From NCBI RefSeq assembly GCF_016597785.1, contig NZ_JAENJG010000001.1, positions 372,001-436,000 of the forward strand: 64,000 nucleotides of DNA. The letters are read 5' to 3'. The stretch is from Leucobacter sp. L43. Its GTDB lineage: Bacteria; Actinomycetota; Actinomycetes; Actinomycetales; Microbacteriaceae. Each line of letters starts with the position of its first letter. Position 1 is the first letter of the stretch. Both the position numbers and the translations under genes were made by a program. This document shows positions 36,457 to 46,835 of this stretch, one piece after another. Below the pieces are notes generated by a model. That model ran no database searches. It saw nothing but the letters and a program-made list of their open reading frames with translations, and was not told the origin of the DNA.

Positions 36457-37140
36457 ATGACGCGCCCTCACGCGTGTGAGCACTGTTCGCCCGATGCGGC
36501 AGCTTCGCCACACGAACCGCCGGTCTCCCTCTCGTGGACGGCGCCCGCTGGGCGCCGTCCACGACTCGCCGTGCCTCACACGCACGAGTGGGCGCAGGCG
36601 ATTCGTTCCGCGGAGCGGCTTCGTGGCTCCCTCGTGCCCTGCGGCCCGGGGCTCCGGCCCGTCGCCTGGCCGGAGACTCCGCGGGTGCGACTCGCCGCGC
36701 TCGCGCCCTGGCTGGGAGAGAAGTACGTCGCGATCGGGCTCACCGCTGCGTGGGTCTGGGGTACGGCGCGACACCCGGGAAGTCCGTTGAGATGCTCGAC
36801 GATCGGGCGCAGACGTCCGCCCGCGAACCCCGCGCCCGGCATCGCCGTGCACGAGCACTCGCTCACACCCGACGATTTCATCCGCATCGGCGACGGGCGC
36901 GTGACGACACGGACGCGGACTCTGTGCGATCTCCTGCGATCGCCCACCCCGCTCACTCACGCCGAACGCGTCGCGTGTCGGCTCCTCCTCCTCCAGCATC
37001 CGGGCGGCACCCCTGCCGTGCGAGCAGCCCTCGACGCGGGCGGCAGGCGATATCGGCGCATCGCCACCGCGCGGCTGCACGAACTCACCGGCTGCGACAT
37101 CGGCGGAAGCGCACCGGCGCGCGCACCTGGATCGGACTAG
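36457..37140 (+). CDS. Uncharacterised AbiEi-like protein without nuclease domain
   Basis: This 227-residue, Arg/Pro-rich protein is not firmly recognised. LAPWLGEKYVAIGLTAAWVWG followed by DGRVTTRTRTLCDLLRSPTPLTHAERVACRLLLL resembles the central part of AbiEi-type/DUF559-family proteins of actinobacteria (the test-for-DNA-then-TRT-CDLLR pattern), but the C-terminal Vsr-like nuclease region is missing. No toxin gene adjoins it. ATG 36457 was chosen for its position after GGAGG; the spacing is short, so the start is uncertain. Its stop overlaps the convergent rel stop. Confidence 0.55.
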   Translation: MTRPHACEHCSPDAAASPHEPPVSLSWTAPAGRRPRLAVPHTHEWAQAIRSAERLRGSLVPCGPGLRPVAWPETPRVRLAALAPWLGEKYVAIGLTAAWVWGTARHPGSPLRCSTIGRRRPPANPAPGIAVHEHSLTPDDFIRIGDGRVTTRTRTLCDLLRSPTPLTHAERVACRLLLLQHPGGTPAVRAALDAGGRRYRRIATARLHELTGCDIGGSAPARAPGSD

Positions 37141-39383
37141 TTCGTGATGCGGTACACGTCGTAGACGCCGTCGATGCGCCGCACGGCGTTCAGCACATGG
37201 TCGAGATGCGTCGCGTTCGCCATCTCGAAGACGAACTTGCTGATCGCCAGTCGCGAGCTCGACGTGTTCACCGACGCGGAGAGGATGTTGACGTGGTGCT
37301 CGGACAGGGTCCGCGTCAGGTCCGAGAGCAATCCGGAGCGGTCGAGCGCCTCCACCTGGATCTGCACGAGGAACACGCTCTTCGACGTCGGCGCCCACTG
37401 CACGCCGACCACGCGATCCTCCTGCTCCCGGAGCGTGATGAAGTTATGGCAATCGACGCGGTGCACCGAGACGCCCTGCCCCTTTGTCACGTATCCGAGG
37501 ATCTCGTCGCCCGGAACCGGGGTGCAGCACTTCGCGAGCTTCGCAAGCACGTCCGATGCGCCGGCGACCACGACGCCGCTCGAGTCCGTGGTCTTCGGAG
37601 CGCGCGGCGCCTCGATGATCGGGAGCGTGGCGAGCGCCGGCTCGGTGGACGTCTGCTCGTCGAATACGAGCGCCGTCACCTTCTCCACGACCGACTGCGC
37701 CGATACGTGCCCCTCGCCGACCGCGGCGTAGAGCGCAGTCACGTCGAGGTAGCGCAGCTGCAGAGCGATCTGCTGCAGCGCCGATGAGTTCATCACCCGG
37801 TGCAACGGCAGACCCTGCTTGCGCAGCGCCTTCGTGATCTCGACCTTGCCGGTCTCGGCGGCTTCCTCGCGGCGCTCCTTGGTGAACCACTGCCGGATCT
37901 TGTTCTGCGCACGCTTGCTCTGCACGAAGCTGAGCCAGTCCTGATTGGGCCCGGCGTTCGGATCCTTCGAGGTGAACACCTCGACCACGTCGCCGTTCTG
38001 CAGAGCGGTCTCGAGCGGCACCAGCCGGCCGTTGACCCGCGCTCCCATGGTGCGGTGACCCACCTCGGTGTGCACGGCGTAGGCGAAATCGACCGTCGTT
38101 CCGCCTTCGGGGAGACCGATCACCCGACCCTTCGGCGTGAAGACGTAGACCTCTTTCGCGCCGATCTCGTAGCGCAGCGCGTCGAGGAACTCGCTCGGAT
38201 CCTCCGTCTCGGCCTGCCAATCCGAGATGTGCGCCAGCCAGGCCATGTCGTTCGACGACTGGCTCTGATTCTGCTGCCGCTGCTTGTACTTCCAGTGCGC
38301 GGCGACGCCGTACTCTGCGCGCTGGTGCATTTCGACCGTGCGAATCTGGATTTCCACGGCACGGCCGTCCGGGCCGATCACCGTCGTGTGGAGCGATTGG
38401 TACAGGTTGAACTTCGGCGTCGCGATGTAATCCTTGAAGCGACCCGGAATCGGCGTCCACCGTGCGTGCACGGCGCCCAGCACCGCATAGCAGTCTCGGA
38501 TCGAGTTCACGAGGACGCGGATCCCGACGAGGTCGTAGATGTCATCGAACTCGCGCCCGCGCACGATCATCTTCTGATAGATCGAGTACAGCTCCTTCGG
38601 CCGCCCCGTCACCTCGCCCCGAATCTTGGACTCGCGAAGGTCGCCCTCGATCGAACCGATCACCATGCCGACGAGCTCGTCGCGCTGCGGGTTCCGCTGC
38701 TCGACGAGGTTCTGGATCTCGGCGTACAGCTTGGGTTTGAGGACGGCGAAGGACAGGTCTTCGAGCTCGGTCTTCATCGACTGGATGCCGAGTCGATGCG
38801 CGAGCGGCGCGTAGATCTCGATCGTCTCCTGCGCCTTGCGCTTCGCGGAGTCGCCCGAGACGAAGCCCCAGGTACGCGCGTTGTGCAGACGGTCTGCGAG
38901 TTTGATGACGAGCACCCTGATGTCTTTCGACATAGCCACGACCATCTTTCGCACGGTCTCCGCCTGCGCCGAGTCGCCGTACTTGACCTTGTCGAGCTTC
39001 GTGACGCCGTCGACGAGCATGGCGATCTCGTCGCCGAATTCCTCGGTGAGCTGGTCGAGCGTGTACTCCGTGTCCTCGACCGTGTCGTGGAGCAGCGCTG
39101 CCGCGATCACATTGGGTGCGATACCGAGATCAGCGAGAATCTGCGCCACCGCGATCGGGTGGGTGATGTACGGCTCGCCGCTCCGCCGCTTCTGCCCGCG
39201 GTGCGCGCGCTCGGCCACGGCGTAGGCGCGCTCGATGACCGTGAGGTCGGCGCGCGGATGGTTGCCGCGCACCGTGCGAATCAGTTGATCGACTGCGCCC
39301 GGGGCGCTCCCGCGGGAGAAAATTCTCGGCACGAGGCGCCGAAGCGCTGTCGTGCCGCTCGTCGTCGTATCTTGCGTTGCCAC
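37137..39383 (-). CDS. rel: Bifunctional (p)ppGpp synthetase/hydrolase
   Basis: The 748-residue protein has the HD hydrolase domain (LLHDTVEDT, near residue 97), the synthetase domain (GIRVLVNSIRDCYAVLG, FKDYIATPKFNLYQSLHTTV), a TGS domain (VFTPKGRVIGLPEGGTTVDFAYAVHTEVGHR) and a C-terminal ACT domain. It makes and degrades the stringent-response alarmone and is usually the only long Rel in actinobacteria. GTG 39383 has AGGTGATCC just upstream. apt, often between secF and rel, is absent here. Confidence 0.96.
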   Translation of the reverse strand: MATQDTTTSGTTALRRLVPRIFSRGSAPGAVDQLIRTVRGNHPRADLTVIERAYAVAERAHRGQKRRSGEPYITHPIAVAQILADLGIAPNVIAAALLHDTVEDTEYTLDQLTEEFGDEIAMLVDGVTKLDKVKYGDSAQAETVRKMVVAMSKDIRVLVIKLADRLHNARTWGFVSGDSAKRKAQETIEIYAPLAHRLGIQSMKTELEDLSFAVLKPKLYAEIQNLVEQRNPQRDELVGMVIGSIEGDLRESKIRGEVTGRPKELYSIYQKMIVRGREFDDIYDLVGIRVLVNSIRDCYAVLGAVHARWTPIPGRFKDYIATPKFNLYQSLHTTVIGPDGRAVEIQIRTVEMHQRAEYGVAAHWKYKQRQQNQSQSSNDMAWLAHISDWQAETEDPSEFLDALRYEIGAKEVYVFTPKGRVIGLPEGGTTVDFAYAVHTEVGHRTMGARVNGRLVPLETALQNGDVVEVFTSKDPNAGPNQDWLSFVQSKRAQNKIRQWFTKERREEAAETGKVEITKALRKQGLPLHRVMNSSALQQIALQLRYLDVTALYAAVGEGHVSAQSVVEKVTALVFDEQTSTEPALATLPIIEAPRAPKTTDSSGVVVAGASDVLAKLAKCCTPVPGDEILGYVTKGQGVSVHRVDCHNFITLREQEDRVVGVQWAPTSKSVFLVQIQVEALDRSGLLSDLTRTLSEHHVNILSASVNTSSSRLAISKFVFEMANATHLDHVLNAVRRIDGVYDVYRITN

Positions 39384-39407
39384 GGATCACCTCACTCGAA
39401 TGGTTGA

Positions 39408-39413
39408 ACGCTA
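39408..39413 (-). promoter_or_regulatory. Probable rel promoter -10
   Basis: TAGCGT on the minus strand, with TTGCTC 18 bases further upstream as a weak -35. It gives a leader of roughly 20 bases containing the AGGTGA ribosome site. Confidence 0.4.
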
Positions 39414-39468
39414 CACCCGGCGCGAGGCGCAGAGCAAAGCGAGTGGAACGGCCCTCGAGTACGACGAA

Positions 39469-39520
39469 GGCCGGAGCCCCTCGAAGCGGACGCAATGCGT
39501 CTCCTCGAAGGTCCCCGGCC
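39469..39520 (-). terminator. Large imperfect hairpin downstream of secF
   Basis: Arms of about 18 bases beginning GGCCGG and ending CCGGCC pair at about 14 positions, with an inner GACGCA/TGCGTC palindrome. It lies 23 bases past the secF stop and before the rel promoter. No T-tract. Confidence 0.5.
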
Positions 39521-39542
39521 TCATCTCTCGCGCTCCGGAAAT

Positions 39543-40589
39543 CTACCGCGTGGAAGCGGCATCCGCCTCGTCGACGGCTGCCTCGGCCTCGGACGGCGCG
39601 CCGTCGCGCTCGCGCACGCGCAGCACCTTGGCGTCCCGCTTCTTGATGCCCGGCTCGCTCTCGCGAAGATGGGCATAGGCCGGAGATGCGATGAAGATCG
39701 TCGAGTACGCACCGACGAAAATACCGATGAAGAGCGCCAACGAGATGTCTCGCAGCGTTCCAGCGCCGAGCACGAAGGCGCCGATGAAGAGGATCGAGGC
39801 CACCGGGAGCAGCGCGACGACCGACGTGTTGATCGACCGCACGAGCGTCTGATTGACGCCGAGATTCACCGACTCGGCGAACGTCCGCCGATCATTCAGC
39901 TCGCCGGGCGCGGTATTCTCGCGAATCTTGTCGAACACCACGACGGTGTCGTAGAGGGAGTACCCGAGAATCGTGAGGAAGCCGATCATCGCCGCCGGCG
40001 TGATCTCGAACCCGGAGATGCCGTAGATGCCCGCGGTGATCACCAGGTCGTGCAGCAGCGCGATGATCGCGGCCAGAGACATCTTCCAGGTTCTGAAGTA
40101 GATCGCCATCACCAGCGCCGCGAAGACGATGAAGACCAGCAGTGCGATCACCGCTTGACGCGTGATGTCTTGCCCCCAGGCAGGACCGATGTACGAAGTC
40201 GTCACCTCCTCGACCGGCACGTCGTAGCTCCCGGCGATGGCCTCAGCCGCGGCCCGGTCCTCGCCGTCGGAGAGGGCCTCCGTCTGCACCCGGATGTCGG
40301 TGGGTCCCACCTGCGACACACGGGGCACGCTCGTCGGCAGCACCTCCTGCACGGCGGCCTCGGCGATTGCGGGGTCGCGATCCTGCTCCTCCGAGAGGTG
40401 CACCTGGAACTGGCTGCCTCCGGTGAACTCGATGCCGAACGTGAACCCGCCGCGCAGCAACGGGCCCGCAATCGAGATGATGATCAGCACGATCGAGATG
40501 ACGTACCACGTCTTGCGGCGTCCGACGAAGTCGATCGACTTCTCACCGGTGTAGAGCGCGTTGCCGAACTCGGCGAATGAGCGAGCCAT
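39543..40589 (-). CDS. secF: Protein translocase subunit SecF
   Basis: The 348-residue membrane protein has an N-terminal helix after IDFVGRRKTWYVISIVL, the FGIEFTGGSQFQV beta-domain start, and a five-helix RND core (GYSLYDTVVVFDKIREN, NTSVVALLPVASILFIGAFVLG). With SecD it uses the proton gradient to pull exported proteins out of SecYEG. The Arg/Asp/Ala tail is cytosolic. AAGGAGA 7 bases before the ATG lies inside the secD end. Confidence 0.96.
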   Translation of the reverse strand: MARSFAEFGNALYTGEKSIDFVGRRKTWYVISIVLIIISIAGPLLRGGFTFGIEFTGGSQFQVHLSEEQDRDPAIAEAAVQEVLPTSVPRVSQVGPTDIRVQTEALSDGEDRAAAEAIAGSYDVPVEEVTTSYIGPAWGQDITRQAVIALLVFIVFAALVMAIYFRTWKMSLAAIIALLHDLVITAGIYGISGFEITPAAMIGFLTILGYSLYDTVVVFDKIRENTAPGELNDRRTFAESVNLGVNQTLVRSINTSVVALLPVASILFIGAFVLGAGTLRDISLALFIGIFVGAYSTIFIASPAYAHLRESEPGIKKRDAKVLRVRERDGAPSEAEAAVDEADAASTR

Positions 40590-40591
40590 GG

Positions 40592-42379
40592 TCAGCTCTC
40601 CTTTCCGGCTGAAGCGTCGGCCATGAGGGCTTTGCGTTCGGCGATGGTCTGTCGTCGTGCGGCCTCGGCCTGGCTGCGGGAGTTCTTCTTGCCTGCGCCT
40701 CGAGTCGAGACCTCGGGCTCACGGAACTGCAGGCGACCTCGGTACACGGCGCCGAGCTTCTGCGGATCGAGACCGGAGAAGGGATGCCCGCCCTGGTAGA
40801 AGCGGGTCCTCGCGAGCAGCGTCATCACGGGGTGGGTGAAGAATGCGATGACGATGACGTCGACGAGTGTGGTCAGGCCGAGCGTGAACGCGAAGCCCTT
40901 CACGTTGCCGACGGCAAGAATGAAGAGGATGACTGCGGCGAGGAAGTTCACGCCGTCTGAGGCGAGGACGGTGCGGAACGCCTTCTTCCACCCGTGCTCG
41001 ACCGCGCTCTCGATCGAGAACCCATCGCGCAGCGCATCTCGGATGCGTTCGAAGTACACGATGAAGGAGTCCGCTGTGAATCCGACGGCGACGATGATGC
41101 CAGCGACGCCCGCGAGCGACAAGCGGTATCCCTGACGCCAGGAGAAGAACGTCAGGAGCAGATACGTCAGGACGCCGGCTACGACGAGCGAGGCGATCGT
41201 GAGCGAACCGAGCGCCCGGTATTGGAACGCCGAGTAGACGACGACCAGCAGCAGCCCGATCAGTCCCGCGAGCAGACCCGCGGAGAGCTGACTCGTGCCG
41301 AGGGTCGCCGAGATGTCTTCCTGGCTCTGCACGGTGAAGTCGATCGGCAGTGCGCCGAACTTCAGCTGGTCGGCCAGCGCGCTCGCGGATTCCTGCGTGA
41401 ACTGCCCGCTGATCGAGGGGCGGCCGTCGAGGATCTGCGCCTGCATCGTCGGGGCGGAGAGCACTCGGCCGTCGAGCACGAAGGCGAACTGATTCTGCGG
41501 CTCGGGCGCGCCGAACAGACGGGTGCTGATCTTGCCGAAGGCCTCGGTGCCCTTCTTGTTCATCGTGATCTGGACGACCCACTCGCCGGTCGATGCGCCC
41601 GTCGATGTCGTGCCGACCTGAGCGACCGCGTCGGTGATCACGGAGCCGTCGAGCTCGACGGGTCCGAGGATGTACTTGGCGGCTCCCGAGTCGTCGCACG
41701 TGATCAGGGGGCGATCCTCCGGGGCGTTGCCCGCGTCGAGCGCCGCATCCGAGGAGCAGGTGAACGCGTCGAACTTCTCCTGCAGTGCCGGCGTGATCCA
41801 GGCGACGTCGCCAGCGCTCTCCGGAATCGACTCGGGGTCGAGGCTCTCGTCGTACGGCGCCTCGTCATCGGCCGCAGCGTCCTGCGAGGCGGCGTCCTCC
41901 GACGCAGCGTCCTCGGAACCCGCGTCTTCAGGGGTCTCGCCGCCGTCCGCGCCCGGCTCCGCCGTCGCTTCGTCGACATTCGCGCCGATGCCGTAGGTGA
42001 GCACGGGTCGGAAATCCAGGTTCGCAGACGCTTCGATGCGCTGCAGCGTCGCCTCGTCGGCCTTGCCCGGGATCGAGACCGAGATGTTCTGGCTCCCCTG
42101 CGTCGTGATCTCCGCCTCGGAGACGCCTGCCGCATCGACGCGCTGCCGGATGATCGACACCGCCTGCTGCAGCTGGTCACCGGCCACCGCTTCGCCACCG
42201 GTCTGCTCAGCTGCGAGCAGTACCTGCGTGCCGCCCTGCAGATCGAGCGCGAGCTTCGGTGTCCACGTCGCGTTGCTGTTGAACACGCCGTACGCGATCA
42301 ACCCAGCGAGACCGACGATGAAGACGAGAAGGAGGATGAGGGAACGACGTGCCCTCCGGACGGCGGGTGAAGACGCCAA
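40592..42379 (-). CDS. secD: Protein translocase subunit SecD
   Basis: The 595-residue protein has one N-terminal helix, the LALDLQGGTQVLL P1 motif, the second periplasmic domain (LDGRVLSAPTMQAQILDGRPSISG), and a five-helix RND core with DGFSIESAVEHGWKKAFRTVLASD. Between about residues 138 and 190 the P1 domain carries an acidic insert of repeated S/Q-E/D-D-A-A units. The start is TTG 42379: an in-frame TAG lies six codons upstream, and no ATG or GTG lies between them. Confidence 0.95.
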   Translation of the reverse strand: MASSPAVRRARRSLILLLVFIVGLAGLIAYGVFNSNATWTPKLALDLQGGTQVLLAAEQTGGEAVAGDQLQQAVSIIRQRVDAAGVSEAEITTQGSQNISVSIPGKADEATLQRIEASANLDFRPVLTYGIGANVDEATAEPGADGGETPEDAGSEDAASEDAASQDAAADDEAPYDESLDPESIPESAGDVAWITPALQEKFDAFTCSSDAALDAGNAPEDRPLITCDDSGAAKYILGPVELDGSVITDAVAQVGTTSTGASTGEWVVQITMNKKGTEAFGKISTRLFGAPEPQNQFAFVLDGRVLSAPTMQAQILDGRPSISGQFTQESASALADQLKFGALPIDFTVQSQEDISATLGTSQLSAGLLAGLIGLLLVVVYSAFQYRALGSLTIASLVVAGVLTYLLLTFFSWRQGYRLSLAGVAGIIVAVGFTADSFIVYFERIRDALRDGFSIESAVEHGWKKAFRTVLASDGVNFLAAVILFILAVGNVKGFAFTLGLTTLVDVIVIAFFTHPVMTLLARTRFYQGGHPFSGLDPQKLGAVYRGRLQFREPEVSTRGAGKKNSRSQAEAARRQTIAERKALMADASAGKES

Positions 42380-42409
42380 GACAGACTGCTTTCTCTAAAC
42401 GTGGAAGGG

Positions 42410-42436
42410 GATGGCCGCGGCGACGCCGCGGCCATC
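42410..42436 (-). terminator. Perfect 12-bp hairpin between yajC and secD
   Basis: GATGGCCGCGGC, a GAC loop, and GCCGCGGCCATC form a perfect stem 3 bases past the yajC stop and about 30 bases before the secD start. Only a C/T-mixed stretch follows, so it may attenuate or stabilise rather than fully end the transcript. Confidence 0.55.
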
Positions 42437-42439
42437 GGT

Positions 42440-42913
42440 TCAGGCCTTCGGGGCCGAGCCGTTTCCCTGTCCATCGACGTCGGTGTCATTGTCGCCTTCG
42501 CGACGGGGATCGGCTTCGGGCGCCGGTGCGACGTCGCCGGGGGCGAACGGGTCGGCGACCGGAGCCGCGTCGGTCGAGCTGAAGCGCTCCCCGAATGCGG
42601 GGTCGTCATCGGGCGCGAGCCCGGAGGATTCCGCCTCGACGGGCGCGTCGACCGGCGTGACGACCTGCGATACCGCGTTGCGGTGGACGACGAACGTCGA
42701 GGTGCCGCTGCGCAGCGTGACCTTGTTGTCCTCTTCGTCGATCGAATCGATCGTGCCGAAGATGCCGGACTGCAGCATGACCTCCGCACCGGGGCGAACG
42801 CTGTTCTGCAGCTCGAGCTGGGCGGCCTGGCGCTTCTTGCCGTTCCGGAACATGAAGAAGATCAAGAGCGCGATCAGCGCGAACATCACAATTGTGATCG
42901 GGTCCAGAGGCAC
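42440..42913 (-). CDS. yajC: Preprotein translocase subunit YajC
   Basis: The 157-residue protein has a single N-terminal helix (ITIVMFALIALLIFFMFRNGKKRQ), the YajC domain (RPGAEVMLQSGIFGTIDSIDEEDNKVTL), and a long acidic disordered tail. It associates with SecDF. GTG 42913 is used. Confidence 0.93.
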   Translation of the reverse strand: MPLDPITIVMFALIALLIFFMFRNGKKRQAAQLELQNSVRPGAEVMLQSGIFGTIDSIDEEDNKVTLRSGTSTFVVHRNAVSQVVTPVDAPVEAESSGLAPDDDPAFGERFSSTDAAPVADPFAPGDVAPAPEADPRREGDNDTDVDGQGNGSAPKA

Positions 42914-42999
42914 AAGGGTCCTTTCAACAGGCGAATTCGTGCCTCTCCTGAGGCACAGATTCGATCAGTTTACCGGGTCGCCGCTGAGAACACCCCACG

Positions 43000-44004
43000 T
43001 TATTCTGCGGGGAGCCCGGGAGGCACCTTGCCCAGGTGCTCCCACCCCGCTCGAGTGGCCACCCGCCCGCGGGGAGTGCGGGAGAGCAGACCGGTGCGCA
43101 CGAGGAACGGCTCCACGACCGCCTCGATGGTCTCGGCCTCCTCGCCGACGGAGACTGCGAGCGTCGAGAGCCCGACGGGGCCGCCGTTGAATCGCTCGAC
43201 TACGGCGCTGAGCACTTCGCGATCCAGTCGGTCCAGCCCGTGATCGTCGACGTCGTACAGGGCGAGCGCCGCCTGCACGGTCGAGGTGTCCCCGGGCAGG
43301 TCGTGCACGAGGCCGTAGTCGCGCACACGCCGCAGGAGCCGATTCGCGATGCGCGGGGTGCCCCGCGACCGACGCGCGATTTCATCGACGCCGCTCTCCG
43401 AGAGCGCGAATTCGATGAGCTTCGAGGCGCGGCCCACCACCTTCGCGAGCTCATCATCCGAGTAGAACTCGAGGTGCGCGGTGAATCCGAATCGGTCGCG
43501 GAGCGGGTTCGGGAGCAGACCGGCTCGCGTCGTGGCCCCCACGAGCGTGAACGGAGAGAGTTCCAGCGGCACCGACGTCGCACCGGCCCCCTTGCCGACC
43601 ATGATGTCGACCTTGAAGTCCTCCATCGCGAGGTAGAGCATCTCCTCGGCGCTGCGAGCCATCCGATGGATCTCGTCGATGAAGAGCACCTCCCCCGGCG
43701 TCAACGCCGAGAGCACTGCCGCGAGATCGCCAGCATGCTGAATCGCCGGCCCCGACGTCTGATGCAGCGGCTTCTCGAGCTCCGTGGCGACGATCATGGA
43801 CAGTGTGGTCTTGCCGAGACCCGGGGGGCCGGCGAGCAGGATGTGGTCGGGCGTGTGCCGTCGCATGGTCGCCGCATCGAGCAGCAGCCCGAGCTGACGC
43901 CGCACCTTCGACTGACCGACGAACTCGGCCAGGCTCGTCGGTCGGAGCGCGCCTTCGTATCCCTGTTCGGCCGCCGTGGCCTGCGCGGAGAGCTCTCCGG
44001 TCAC
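43000..44004 (-). CDS. ruvB: Holliday junction branch-migration helicase RuvB
   Basis: The 334-residue AAA+ motor has Walker [10 protein letters not shown], Walker B FIDEIHRM, arginine-finger region [17 protein letters not shown] and the C-terminal winged helix ([17 protein letters not shown]). It drives branch migration with RuvA. GTG 44004 overlaps the ruvA stop (GTGA). Confidence 0.97.
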   Translation of the reverse strand: MTGELSAQATAAEQGYEGALRPTSLAEFVGQSKVRRQLGLLLDAATMRRHTPDHILLAGPPGLGKTTLSMIVATELEKPLHQTSGPAIQHAGDLAAVLSALTPGEVLFIDEIHRMARSAEEMLYLAMEDFKVDIMVGKGAGATSVPLELSPFTLVGATTRAGLLPNPLRDRFGFTAHLEFYSDDELAKVVGRASKLIEFALSESGVDEIARRSRGTPRIANRLLRRVRDYGLVHDLPGDTSTVQAALALYDVDDHGLDRLDREVLSAVVERFNGGPVGLSTLAVSVGEEAETIEAVVEPFLVRTGLLSRTPRGRVATRAGWEHLGKVPPGLPAE

Positions 44005-44633
44005 CGAACGCCTCGCGATCCTCGTCCGCTGCGACCCGCCTGCAGGAGCGCCAGTGCCGCCCTGAGCAGGCCTGCACTGTCATCCGACGCACCGGCATCT
44101 CGTGCGTCTTGCACGGCCTGGCCGGCCTCCGCCTCCCCCCACCCGAGGCCGACGAGTCCAGCGCGCACGCCGTCTGCGATGGCATCAGAGGGCGAGACGA
44201 TGCCGGCGGCGGCCGGGCCGGATTCGAAAGCGAGGTGCGAGAGCTTGCCCGAGAGTGAGAGCGTGATGAGTTTCGCCGTCTTCGGGCCGATGCCCGACAC
44301 CTTGCGAAACGGCTTCTCGTCGTCAGCGGCCACGGCCGCCGCGATCTCAGCCGGAGTCAGGGCCGAGAGCACGCCGAGCGCGCTGCGCGGGCCGACGCCC
44401 GAGACGGCGATGAGATGCCCGAACACGTCGAGTTCCGCCTCGGTGGCGAATCCGAACAGCGTCAGCGAGTCCTCGCGCACGATGAGCGAGGTCTGCAGGT
44501 GCAATTCGTCTCCGGGTAGAGCCGCGGTGACCCGGCCGCTCGGCACTTCGACGCGCATGCCGAGCCCTCCGAGCTCCACGACGACCCAGCCGGCACCCGC
44601 AGCGAGCACGGGCCCGCGAATCGAAGCAATCAC
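44001..44633 (-). CDS. ruvA: Holliday junction DNA helicase RuvA
   Basis: The 210-residue protein has the N-terminal OB domain ([20 protein letters not shown]), the tandem helix-hairpin-helix region ([34 protein letters not shown]) and the C-terminal RuvB-binding domain. GTG 44633 has AGGGTG 5 bases upstream. ruvC, the usual upstream neighbour, is not in the window. Confidence 0.96.
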   Translation of the reverse strand: MIASIRGPVLAAGAGWVVVELGGLGMRVEVPSGRVTAALPGDELHLQTSLIVREDSLTLFGFATEAELDVFGHLIAVSGVGPRSALGVLSALTPAEIAAAVAADDEKPFRKVSGIGPKTAKLITLSLSGKLSHLAFESGPAAAGIVSPSDAIADGVRAGLVGLGWGEAEAGQAVQDARDAGASDDSAGLLRAALALLQAGRSGRGSRGVR

Positions 44634-44721
44634 ATGATCACCCTAGAAGACGGGCGCCAGTCGCGGGACTCGCCACACCGAGGATTCGAACATATCTACG
44701 AAACTGCCCTCCGCGCCGTGC

Positions 44722-44781
44722 GAGCGGGGTCGATCTTCGTGCGTGTCTCACCTGCAACACGCACGAAGTGTGACCCCGCTC
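44722..44781. terminator. Long hairpin between leuA end and ruvA start
   Basis: Arms 44722-44746 and 44757-44781 pair at 22 of 25 positions with a 10-base loop (outer GAGCGGGGTC/GACCCCGCTC, inner TTCGTGCGTGT/ACACGCACGAA). It lies 79 bases past the leuA stop and likely terminates it, or is a repeat element. No T-tract. Confidence 0.6.
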
Positions 44782-44841
44782 GCAGCGATCGACGGCGATC
44801 GGCGGCGATGGGCAGCGATCGACGGCGATCGGCCGCGATCG
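44782..44841. repeat. Tandem 30-bp repeat, two copies
   Basis: Two adjacent 30-base units each begin GCAGCGATCGACGGCGATCG and differ at only a few bases; a partial third unit follows. Each is built from roughly 10-base CGATC-GG sub-repeats. It lies between the leuA stop and the long hairpin. Confidence 0.65.
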
Positions 44842-44859
44842 ACGGCGGCCGCCAGCGCG

Positions 44860-46757
<1,898 letters not shown>

Positions 46758-46764
46758 GCCGCTC

Positions 46765-46770
46765 ACTCTA
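46765..46770 (-). promoter_or_regulatory. Leaderless-type -10 for leuL-leuA
   Basis: TAGAGT on the minus strand ends 7 bases before the leader-peptide ATG, with no Shine-Dalgarno between. Confidence 0.5.
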
Positions 46771-46822
46771 GCAGCTGCCGCGCCGGTTCGTGCGGCGCTG
46801 TGCGCTGCGCACGGGCGTGCCC

Positions 46823-46828
46823 TAGCCT
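46823..46828 (+). promoter_or_regulatory. Leaderless-type -10 for DUF2207 gene
   Basis: TAGCCT ends 7 bases before the ATG at 46836; no Shine-Dalgarno is visible. It lies 53 bases from the divergent leuL promoter. Confidence 0.45.
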
Positions 46829-46835
46829 GATGCTC

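Noticed and set aside
36457-37140. Toxin-antitoxin pair with the AbiEi-like gene
   Set aside because: No toxin (AbiEii-like nucleotidyltransferase) lies on either side; neighbours are DUF349 and rel.
44782-44850. Possible CRISPR array
   Set aside because: The 30-base units are directly tandem with no spacers, and no cas genes are near.
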